A stretch of 15,351 nucleotides of DNA, from the NCBI GenBank assembly GCA_964418645.1, contig CAYQME010000059.1, positions 1-15,351 on the forward strand. The letters are read 5' to 3'. Below are positions 7,601 to 13,403 of the stretch, piece by piece (position 1 is the stretch's first letter; every line of letters starts with the position of its first letter). Source of the stretch: JAADHG01 sp964418645. Lineage in GTDB: Bacteria; Bacteroidota; Bacteroidia; Flavobacteriales; Flavobacteriaceae. The notes beneath the pieces are model-generated. The model was not told the DNA's origin and searched no databases. It saw only the letters and a list, made by a program, of their open reading frames with translations. The position numbers and the translations under genes are program-made.

Positions 7601-8463
7601 CTATTTTTAGAGGACAAGCAACAGTGACTAATGGTGTTTTTACATTTGATTTTATAGTGCCGAAAGATATTGGGATACCAGTAGGTAATGGAAAGGTTAG
7701 TTTCTACTCAAAAAAGAATAATCAATTTCAAGACCAAACTGGGTTTAATTTTGATATTAAAATAGGTGGTATAAACGAAAATGCTGCTGAAGACAATATT
7801 GGACCAACCATAGTGCTTTTTATGAATGATGAAAACTTTGTTTCTGGAGGAATTACTAATGAATCTCCAACACTTCTTGCAAAATTACATGATGAAAATG
7901 GTATAAATACCTCTAGTGGAATAGGACATGATATTATAGCTATTTTAGATGGGGATGAAACGAATCCCTTTAAATTAAACGACTATTATACAACCGAAGT
8001 AGATGATTATCAAAAAGGTACACTAACCTATCCACTTAGAGATTTAGACCCAGGGTTGCATACATTAACGTTAAAAGTGTGGGATGTTTATAACAATTCA
8101 TCGACTTCTGAGGTACAGTTTGTGGTTTTTGACGAAAATGAGTCACTTGTTATCGATAATGTACTAAATTATCCAAATCCTTTTGTTAATTACACAGAAT
8201 TTTGGTTTAATCACAATAGTTCAGAGGTTTTAGACGTTTCAGTACAAGTATTCACCGTATCAGGTAAATTGGTAAAAACCTTAAATGGTCAAACCACAGG
8301 AGGGAGTAAGGTAACAAGCTCAGTATCTAAAGATATAGTTTGGGATGGAAAGGATGATTTTGGAGATAAAATAGGAAAAGGCGTGTATGTTTACAAATTA
8401 ACTGTACGCTCAAAACAATTAAATAAAACAGTAGAAAAATATCAAAAACTTGTAATACTATAA
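4612..8463 (+). CDS. porU: Type IX secretion sortase PorU (gingipain-type C25 peptidase)
   Basis: PorU acts at the cell surface: it cleaves the C-terminal sorting domain of T9SS cargo and attaches the cargo to the cell envelope (A-LPS in Porphyromonas gingivalis). The 1283 residues begin with a signal peptide (hydrophobic through about residue 16, probable cleavage after SYS at 17-19). A long beta-rich N-terminal region follows. The C25 caspase-like domain spans about 537-910, with the catalytic His781 in YFGHGGEDG and Cys815 in VTVTCEYSK, 34 residues apart as in gingipains. Ig-like segments follow (about 915-1180), then a T9SS C-terminal domain from about 1184 (NYPNPF) to the GKGVYVYKL and KLVIL end. 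In P. gingivalis the PorU C-terminal domain is retained. The start is an ATG with an SD-like GGAGA (4596-4600) 11 nt upstream. porV follows, and its promoter overlaps the end of this gene. Length and motifs are complete. Confidence 0.96.
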   Translation: MNKILYTIFFLSFFLSYSQQKQFKIEWEGTRTLSTSSSKTVVPSFNKENFSFDHISGLKFVSQWELNQPINEKSVKLTNVTYAPIVLSELKGVNIKTIPKQITFGLKNSIARGKRYAYLEVSPIVNDNGIYNKVLAFTITYNSTNSFRTTSNTSVITINSVLGQGTWYKFYIDKTGVFKLSKSFLNNLGVNTSGIDPRTIRVFGQGGTMLPLENAAFYPLDLTENAIKFVGGEDGVFNNNDYLLFYGVGPTGFNAESNTNINVFVDKACYFINVTPGVNAKQIQVNVEPIGGPDVIFDTFHDYQFYEVDEYNLVKIGRRWFGDRFDFDNEKFFDFEFPNIVSTEPINLKVYAAAVGEVPTTMQLKVNGNQVDDFSFPAINDPVLATQDFFIGNISVNSENITVNLNYNNNGNPSSVGYLDYISIEAARALLANGKQFAFKNNNASLTAGIGQYNVSNASGIAEVWDVTDRNNITTILNEDSSSTFSFKAKLGEKRAYVAVDPSDYYQPLNNSATQISNQDIKGSVFLGTQGQFQDVDYIIIARQDMLSQAQRLAQLDRNIYGLNVKIYTLQEIYNEFSSGNQDVAGIRNLIKYVYDNASTPDRRLKYLCLFGDASFDYKDRVANNTNVVPSWHTLNSFSLTSSLVSDDFYGMMDANEGGMNSSDKLDIAVGRILADTPQRAKELVDKLESYYQVEAYGNWRNNVLVISDDVDVAWESIIQNTTNFIGDEVTQNKPFFNVSKIHSDSFTQESSAGGERYPTVNKAIFDNVEVGALIINYFGHGGEDGLAGERIFDKINAQELTNVCKLNCFVTVTCEYSKFDNPLRPSAGEFLYWNKEGGAVGLITTTRQIFVSVGVAFNEILGKYLFSFGSNSYVSVAEALRLTKNDPSISGIAQRRLTFFIGDPAMKLAIPKSGIRLTKVNDVAITGNIDVLKALSHVKLEGEVVDGLGNLINDYNGVLTATIYDKDIDRQTLANDRTRDNNGQLIILDFETLGETIFRGQATVTNGVFTFDFIVPKDIGIPVGNGKVSFYSKKNNQFQDQTGFNFDIKIGGINENAAEDNIGPTIVLFMNDENFVSGGITNESPTLLAKLHDENGINTSSGIGHDIIAILDGDETNPFKLNDYYTTEVDDYQKGTLTYPLRDLDPGLHTLTLKVWDVYNNSSTSEVQFVVFDENESLVIDNVLNYPNPFVNYTEFWFNHNSSEVLDVSVQVFTVSGKLVKTLNGQTTGGSKVTSSVSKDIVWDGKDDFGDKIGKGVYVYKLTVRSKQLNKTVEKYQKLVIL

Positions 8464-8479
8464 TAATAAATTATATTTG
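8450..8479 (+). promoter_or_regulatory. porV promoter beginning inside the porU 3' end
   Basis: TTG at 8450-8452, a 19-nt spacer, then TATATTTG at 8472-8479: the same elements and spacing as the tRNA-Val promoter in this window. The -33 element is in the last codons of porU. Transcription would start near 8486, about 45 nt before the porV ATG, so porV can be made independently of porU. Confidence 0.65.
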
Positions 8480-8530
8480 CCAAATAGATTAATGCTTTTT
8501 AAAGCAGCAGTTAAAATCAACATTATACTT

Positions 8531-9772
8531 ATGAAAAACTACATTTTTGCCCTAATAACAATAGGTTTTTTCGCTCGTGTTAATGCACAAATTACTCAGT
8601 TAATACCAAATTCTAATGACAGTAGAGTAATCACAACTGGAGTTCCATTTTTACTTATAGCAGCCGATGCAAGAGCTGCAGGTATGGGAGATATGGGAGT
8701 AGCAACATCAGCCGATGCCTATTCTCAACAATGGAATCCTTCAAAATACGCATTTTCTTTAGCTAAATCAGGATTTGGTGTAAGTTATACACCATATTTA
8801 AGTAAATTGGTTAACGATATTTCAATTGGTCAGTTAACGTATTTTAATCGTCTTGACGAAAGAAGTGCCATTTCGGGAAGTTTTAAATACTTTAGCCTTG
8901 GAGAAATAGAGTTGGTTGATGGACCTAATGATACACCAAGAATTGCAAAACCTAATGAGTTAACTATGGATTTAGCGTATTCATTACGATTAGCCGATCA
9001 ATTTTCAATGGCAGTTGCATTACGCTATTTACGCTCAGACCTTAAAATAATTGGAGTAGACTTAAATCCGGCACCAGCAAGTACAGTTGCTGTTGATGTT
9101 TCTGGTTACTATCAAAGTGAAGAAAGCGCATATGAAAGTTTTAACGGACGTTGGAGAGCAGGTTTTGCTATTCAAAATTTAGGACCTAAGATTAAGTATG
9201 ATGATGCAGGTACGGAAAACTTTATACCTACAAATTTAAGAATAGGTGGAGGGTTCGACTTTATCTTCGATCAATACAACACACTTGCTGTGACATTAGA
9301 ACTAAACAAGCTCTTAGTACCGACACCACCAATTTTAGGTACTGAAGTAACATTTAACGATTTAAATGGGAATGGTGTTTATGATGGTCCTGTTGTTGAT
9401 GACTTGATAAGTGAAACAGATAACGTTATTGTAAGTGGTCAATCTACTGATGTGAGCTTCATATCAGGCGTTTTTCAATCTTTTGGAGATGCGCCAGGCG
9501 GATTTAGTGAAGAAATAAAAGAATTTACTTGGGCATTAGGAACAGAATATCGATATCAAGATTCGTTTGCTTTTAGAGCAGGATTCTTTAATGAAGCTGA
9601 AGAAAAAGGCGCACGAAAATTCTTTGCATTAGGAGCTGGTTTTAAATACTCATCAATTGATATTGATTTATCATACTTATTTTCGGCATCAAAAGTACAG
9701 AGCCCATTAGAGAATACATTACGCTTTTCTTTGACATTTAATTTTGGAGCTGGTGAATACAGTGAATATTAG
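8531..9772 (+). CDS. porV: Type IX secretion outer-membrane protein PorV (LptO)
   Basis: PorV is an outer-membrane beta-barrel of the FadL-like family. It binds the C-terminal domain of T9SS cargo at the SprA (Sov) translocon and carries it to the PorU attachment complex. The frame opens at a TTG at 8477, but the ATG at 8531 is the likely start (413 aa): from there the protein begins with a clean signal peptide ending in VNA before Gln20. After cleavage comes the PorV hallmark region, with VPFLLIAADARAAGMG and QQWNPSKYAF. The body shows alternating amphipathic strands (for example ISGSFKYFSLGEI, LRFSLTFNF), and the protein ends a few residues after a final aromatic strand, as expected for a barrel. 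One loop carries DLNGNGVYD (277-285), resembling a calcium-binding DxNxNGxxD loop. It is followed by a strong hairpin terminator and placed directly after its functional partner porU. Confidence 0.95.
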   Translation: MKNYIFALITIGFFARVNAQITQLIPNSNDSRVITTGVPFLLIAADARAAGMGDMGVATSADAYSQQWNPSKYAFSLAKSGFGVSYTPYLSKLVNDISIGQLTYFNRLDERSAISGSFKYFSLGEIELVDGPNDTPRIAKPNELTMDLAYSLRLADQFSMAVALRYLRSDLKIIGVDLNPAPASTVAVDVSGYYQSEESAYESFNGRWRAGFAIQNLGPKIKYDDAGTENFIPTNLRIGGGFDFIFDQYNTLAVTLELNKLLVPTPPILGTEVTFNDLNGNGVYDGPVVDDLISETDNVIVSGQSTDVSFISGVFQSFGDAPGGFSEEIKEFTWALGTEYRYQDSFAFRAGFFNEAEEKGARKFFALGAGFKYSSIDIDLSYLFSASKVQSPLENTLRFSLTFNFGAGEYSEY

Positions 9773-9795
9773 AACGAGATAATAATATGAAGATT

Positions 9796-9829
9796 AAAAA
9801 AACTATTGTATTTTACAATAGTTTTTTTG
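9796..9829 (+). terminator. Perfect hairpin terminator after porV
   Basis: AAAAAAACTATTGTA (9796-9810), loop TTT, TACAATAGTTTTTTT (9814-9828): 15 uninterrupted pairs ending in a run of seven T, 23 nt after the porV stop. It separates the T9SS block from cdd. Because of its symmetry it would also work on the opposite strand. Confidence 0.85.
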
Positions 9830-9854
9830 TCTAAAATAGTTTCTGAATGAAAGA

Positions 9855-9912
9855 TTCATGACTGTAAATGTGGTGTCACATGAATAAATGATTATAGGAA
9901 TGTTACATATGA
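9855..9912 (+). promoter_or_regulatory. Overlapping dyads and a direct repeat upstream of cdd
   Basis: TTCATG (9855-9860) pairs with CATGAA (9879-9884), and nested inside is ATGTG-GTGT-CACAT (9868-9881). A related direct copy (GTCACATGA versus GTTACATATGA) follows 26 nt later, up to 9912. No TAnnTTTG box is visible before cdd, so the cdd promoter is unidentified. The repeats could be an operator, but there is no further support. Confidence 0.25.
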
Positions 9913-9939
9913 CCTATAAAAAACAATATATATAAACAG

Positions 9940-10422
9940 ATGAAAGCAATAAAAATAGAGTCTACACTATATGTATTTGATAGTTTAGAAGAAGTGCCTG
10001 AAGATGTTAAGCAATTGATGGATAAAGCTTCTCATGCAAGACAAAAAGCATATGCTCCATATTCAAAATTTAGTGTTGGAGCGGCCTTACTTTTAGATAA
10101 TGAAGAAGTTATTACTGGTAGTAATCAAGAGAACGCGTCCTATCCTTCAGGACTTTGTGCAGAGCGCACAGCCATATATTATAAAGGCGCTCAATATCCA
10201 GATTCAAAAATATTAAAAATGGCTATTATTGCTGGGTCTCAAGAAAACCCAACGACAATTCCTATTCCACCATGCGGTGCTTGCAGGCAAGCCATTGCAG
10301 AATATGAAGTAACCCAAAATGCTCCAATAGAAATCTATTTTATGGGTGAAACAGGTAAAGTCGTTAAATCAAATTCTTTATCAAACTTGCTGCCTTTGAT
10401 GTTTGACAAATCTGTGCTATAG
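9940..10422 (+). CDS. cdd: Cytidine deaminase
   Basis: Hydrolytic deamination of cytidine/deoxycytidine to uridine/deoxyuridine in pyrimidine salvage; cytoplasmic zinc enzyme. At 160 residues it is slightly longer than the short homotetrameric class (about 130), owing to an N-terminal extension of roughly 25 residues. Diagnostic parts are all present: YAPYSKFSVGAALL (38-51) and SNQENASYPSGLCAER (61-76), which contains zinc ligand Cys73 and the proton-shuttling Glu75; PPCGACRQ (110-117) supplies Cys112 and Cys115. It therefore belongs to the three-cysteine tetrameric class rather than the His-ligand dimeric type. It stands alone between the porV terminator and the pdhA promoter, 88 nt before pdhA. 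No obvious terminator follows, so read-through into pdhA is possible. Confidence 0.95.
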   Translation: MKAIKIESTLYVFDSLEEVPEDVKQLMDKASHARQKAYAPYSKFSVGAALLLDNEEVITGSNQENASYPSGLCAERTAIYYKGAQYPDSKILKMAIIAGSQENPTTIPIPPCGACRQAIAEYEVTQNAPIEIYFMGETGKVVKSNSLSNLLPLMFDKSVL

Positions 10423-10475
10423 TATTTTGGTTTAAAATTAACCTTTAACTGTTTTTACGTTATTAACTAAAGTGT

Positions 10476-10483
10476 TACTTTTG
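10476..10483 (+). promoter_or_regulatory. Candidate -7 box of the pdhA promoter
   Basis: TACTTTTG matches TAnnTTTG and sits 27 nt before the pdhA ATG. The position 19 nt upstream holds a T-run (10452-10456) without the usual G, a partial -33 match. The predicted leader is about 20 nt. Confidence 0.5.
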
Positions 10484-10510
10484 TCGTTCCTTTATTAATA
10501 AAATTAGTAA

Positions 10511-11509
10511 ATGCAAAAAATCACTAAAGAAACATACCTTAAATGGTATGAGGATATGTTATTCTGGAGAAAGTTTGAAGACAAACTAGCAGCCGTATAT
10601 ATACAACAAAAAGTAAGAGGATTTCTTCATTTATATAATGGTCAAGAAGCTGTTTTAGCAGGAGCGTTACATGTTATGGACTTGTCTAAAGACAAAATGA
10701 TAACAGCTTACCGAAATCATGTACAGCCTATTGGAATGGGTGTAGATCCTAAACGTATTATGGCAGAGCTTTTTGGTAAAGCAACAGGAACTTCACAAGG
10801 ACTTGGAGGCTCGATGCATATATTTTCTAAAGAACATGGCTTTTATGGAGGTCATGGTATTGTTGGTGGTCAAATTCCGCTTGGAGCTGGAATGGCTTTT
10901 GGTGATAAATACAACGACACAGGAGCAGTTACTTTATGTTGTTTTGGAGATGGTGCTGCTAGACAAGGTTCTTTGCATGAAACCTTTAATTTAGCAATGC
11001 TTTGGAAACTTCCTGTAGTATTTATTTGCGAAAATAATGGTTATGCAATGGGAACATCTGTAGAACGTACTGCTAGTCATACAGATATTTGGAAACTTGG
11101 TAGAGGTTACGAAATGCCTTCAGGACCAGTTGATGGGATGAATCCTATAAAAGTGGCTGAAGCTGTTCATGAAGCTGTTGAAAGAGCAAGACGTGGTGAA
11201 GGACCTTCATTTTTAGAAATGAAAACCTATCGTTATAGAGGTCACTCAATGAGTGATGCGCAACATTACAGAACCAAAGCAGAAGTAGAAGAATACAAAA
11301 AAATAGACCCAATAACTCAGGTTAAAAATGTTATTCTCGAAAAAAAATACGCTACTGAAGATGACATTTCTAAAATAAACGATAGTGTAAAAGAAAGGGT
11401 TAAAGAATGCGAAAAGTTTGCTGAAGAATCTCCTTTTCCAGAAAAAAATGTCATGTACGAAGTAGTTTACGAACAAGAAGATTATCCTTTTTTACAACAT
11501 AAATTATAG
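10511..11509 (+). CDS. pdhA: Pyruvate dehydrogenase E1 component, alpha subunit
   Basis: The thiamine-diphosphate-binding alpha chain of E1; with the beta chain it decarboxylates pyruvate and passes the acetyl group to the lipoyl arm of E2. It has 332 residues, normal for the family. The ThDP motif runs from GDGAARQG (146-153) to ENNGYAMGT (174-182). Other family marks are GSMHIFSKEHGFYGGHGIVG (100-119) and the loop YRYRGHSMSDAQHYR (240-254), which corresponds to the regulatory loop of mitochondrial E1-alpha; the serine used there as the main phosphorylation site has no obvious equivalent. pdhC follows after only 3 nt, so the two are cotranscribed. E1-beta is not in the window and must be encoded elsewhere. 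A branched-chain 2-oxoacid E1-alpha is less likely, given GYAMGTSVER and the partner gene. Confidence 0.94.
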   Translation: MQKITKETYLKWYEDMLFWRKFEDKLAAVYIQQKVRGFLHLYNGQEAVLAGALHVMDLSKDKMITAYRNHVQPIGMGVDPKRIMAELFGKATGTSQGLGGSMHIFSKEHGFYGGHGIVGGQIPLGAGMAFGDKYNDTGAVTLCCFGDGAARQGSLHETFNLAMLWKLPVVFICENNGYAMGTSVERTASHTDIWKLGRGYEMPSGPVDGMNPIKVAEAVHEAVERARRGEGPSFLEMKTYRYRGHSMSDAQHYRTKAEVEEYKKIDPITQVKNVILEKKYATEDDISKINDSVKERVKECEKFAEESPFPEKNVMYEVVYEQEDYPFLQHKL

Positions 11510-11512
11510 CTT

Positions 11513-12772
11513 ATGGCCGAATTAATTAAAATGCCACGATTAAGTGACACCATGGAAGAAGGTACTGTTGCTACTTGGTTAAAAAAAGTAGGAGATACTA
11601 TTGAGGAAGGTGATATTCTAGCTGAAATTGAAACCGATAAAGCTACAATGGAGTTTGAGTCTTTTAATGAAGGCACTTTGCTGTTTATTGGTATCCAAGA
11701 AGGAGATACTGCTCCAGTAGATGCGTTACTTGCTATTATAGGAGAAAAGGATGAAGATGTTGATACTTTGATTAAAGATTTTAAATCAAATAGTGAAGCA
11801 ACCGAAGAAATACCTGTAAAAGAAGTAACGAAACCTGTTGAAGAAAAAGGTGAAGCACCTATACAAATACCAGTAATTCCAGAAGTACCTGTAACAGTTT
11901 CAAGCTCAAATGGACGTGTTATTGCATCACCATTAGCAAAAAAATTGGCAAAAGATAAAGGAATTATTATTTCTAATATTCAAGGCTCTGGAGAACATGG
12001 AAGAATTATAAAAAGAGATGTAGAAAATTTCAATCCTGCTTCTGTTGCTCAATCTACAGTACCTGTTGCAAAGTTTGTTGCTTCAGGAGAAGAAAATTTT
12101 GATGAGGTAAAACATTCGCAAATGCGAAAAGTAATTGCCAAACGTTTAGGTGAATCTAAATTTACAGCACCTCATTATTATCTCAATGTTGAGTTTGACA
12201 TGGATAATGCCATTGCATTTAGACAGCAATTTAACTCCATTCCAGATACAAAAATCTCGTATAACGATATGATTGTTAAAGCCTGTGCTTTAGCATTGCG
12301 TTTACATCCACAAGTAAATTCACAATGGTTTGATGATAGAATGCGATTAAACAATCATGTTCACATTGGTGTAGCTGTTGCTGTTGAAGATGGTTTAGTC
12401 GTTCCAGTAGTTCGTTTTGCAAATGAGCAAAGCTTACCACAAATTGGAGCTGCTGTTAAAGATTATGCAGGTAGAGCACGTAATAAAAAACTAACACCTC
12501 AAGAAATGGAAGGGAGTACGTTTACTATTTCTAATTTAGGAATGTTTGGTATAGAGAGTTTTACATCTATTATAAACCAACCCAATTCGGCTATTCTATC
12601 GGTAGGAGCTATTGTGCAAAAACCAGTCGCTAAAGAAGGACATGTAGTTGTTGGAAATACTATGAAATTATCAATGGCGTGTGATCATAGAACAGTAGAT
12701 GGCGCAACAGGATCTCTATTCCTTCAAACGCTGCAAGGTTATATTGAGAATCCAGTAACGATGTTGGTGTAG
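11513..12772 (+). CDS. pdhC: Pyruvate dehydrogenase E2, dihydrolipoamide acetyltransferase
   Basis: The core of the pyruvate dehydrogenase complex: it carries acetyl groups on a swinging lipoyl arm and transfers them to CoA. The 419 residues have standard order: one lipoyl domain (about 1-78) with lipoyl Lys43 in EIETDKATMEF; a Pro/Glu-rich linker (about 92-132); a peripheral subunit-binding domain (about 135-172, ASPLAKKLAKDKGI then GSGEHGRIIKRDV); a second linker; and the catalytic domain (about 198-419), ending with DHRTVDGA (391-398) where His392 is the catalytic base. There is a single lipoyl domain, where some bacteria have two or three. The ATG is 3 nt after the pdhA stop, so translation is probably coupled. 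A terminator-like hairpin follows at 12817-12850. Confidence 0.95.
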   Translation: MAELIKMPRLSDTMEEGTVATWLKKVGDTIEEGDILAEIETDKATMEFESFNEGTLLFIGIQEGDTAPVDALLAIIGEKDEDVDTLIKDFKSNSEATEEIPVKEVTKPVEEKGEAPIQIPVIPEVPVTVSSSNGRVIASPLAKKLAKDKGIIISNIQGSGEHGRIIKRDVENFNPASVAQSTVPVAKFVASGEENFDEVKHSQMRKVIAKRLGESKFTAPHYYLNVEFDMDNAIAFRQQFNSIPDTKISYNDMIVKACALALRLHPQVNSQWFDDRMRLNNHVHIGVAVAVEDGLVVPVVRFANEQSLPQIGAAVKDYAGRARNKKLTPQEMEGSTFTISNLGMFGIESFTSIINQPNSAILSVGAIVQKPVAKEGHVVVGNTMKLSMACDHRTVDGATGSLFLQTLQGYIENPVTMLV

Positions 12773-12816
12773 TTATTCAACCAGAATATAGTTTTGAATC
12801 TCACTATGGTAAAAAT

Positions 12817-12850
12817 AAAAAAGCCATCATAAATCGTGATGACTTTTTCT
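12817..12850. terminator. Shared hairpin terminator between pdhC and convergent lipoprotein gene
   Basis: AAAAAAGCCATCAT, loop AAATC, then GTGATGACTTTTT. On the plus strand there is one C-A mismatch inside the stem. On the minus strand that position becomes a G-U pair, giving a 12-bp stem followed by a run of T. It ends minus-strand transcription from the lipoprotein gene (stop at 12872) most cleanly and probably also pdhC messages. Confidence 0.75.
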
Positions 12851-12871
12851 ATTATAAAGGTAAGCGAGTAA

Positions 12872-13264
12872 TTATTTATCTCCAGCAGTTGTAGGATCTA
12901 TAATAGTACCAACTGCCGCAACCGAGTTTGCTGGAAAACCACCTTGTTTGGCGTGTTCTCTTACCAATTCTTCATTAGTGGCCATATAAACACAATAAAT
13001 TTTATCTCCGGTAACATAACTATGTAACCACTCAATGTCAGATCCCATTTTATCTAATACGCCACAAGAAGTTTGAGAAATGGCTTTCAATTCTTCGGCA
13101 GTAAAATTGCCTGCACCTAGAATTTCTCTTTCAATTACATACATGTTTTTGTTTGCTTCAGCAGCATCAGCTCTTAACATGTCTGCAGCAGATGTCTCCT
13201 TGTTGTCACAATTTGTAAATGTCATTGCTAAAATAATAACGGGTAAAAGTTTTAAAGTTTTCAT
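12872..13264 (-). CDS. DUF4242 (SCO4226-like) lipoprotein
   Basis: A 130-residue secreted lipoprotein. The N-terminus is a basic-hydrophobic signal peptide ending in FTNC, with lipid-anchor Cys19. A short linker leads to one domain (about 41-125) that I recognise as DUF4242, the SCO4226-like family with a ferredoxin-like fold; the Streptomyces coelicolor member binds nickel. Visible landmarks are YVIERE (42-47), Cys67, WLHSYVTGDKIYCVY (79-93), His104 and the GGFPANSV run (108-115). The charged positions around His81, Cys91 and His104 could be metal ligands, but this is unproven. It lies downstream of the AraC-type regulator on the same strand (139-nt gap with a 9-bp inverted repeat), and that regulator begins with a related domain. 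Function is unknown; metal sensing or buffering in the periplasm or at the outer membrane is a guess. Confidence 0.8.
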   Translation of the reverse strand: MKTLKLLPVIILAMTFTNCDNKETSAADMLRADAAEANKNMYVIEREILGAGNFTAEELKAISQTSCGVLDKMGSDIEWLHSYVTGDKIYCVYMATNEELVREHAKQGGFPANSVAAVGTIIDPTTAGDK

Positions 13265-13310
13265 AATGTGTTAGTTGTTAGTTAAATAATTAATTTAGAT
13301 TTTCTTATTG

Positions 13311-13350
13311 TAAATGTAGTAGTAAGACATAAGAAGTAATTCTACATTTA
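13311..13350. repeat. 9-bp inverted repeat upstream of the DUF4242 lipoprotein gene
   Basis: TAAATGTAG (13311-13319) and its exact reverse complement CTACATTTA (13342-13350) have centres 31 bp apart, about three helical turns. It lies 47-86 nt upstream of the lipoprotein start. On the minus strand the proximal arm reads TACATTTA, one base from a -7 box. It could be an operator for the adjacent regulator; AT-rich chance is the alternative. Confidence 0.35.
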
Positions 13351-13403
13351 ATTCAAAAAATTACAATTTTGAACCATTGTTGGAAAAACTAAAGCAAAAG
13401 GAA

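Noticed and set aside
13359..13376. Terminator after the AraC-type regulator (ACAAT/ATTGT hairpin followed by T on the minus strand)
   Set aside because: The stem is only about five A/T-rich pairs with an 8-nt loop, too weak to call. The two minus-strand genes may well be cotranscribed.
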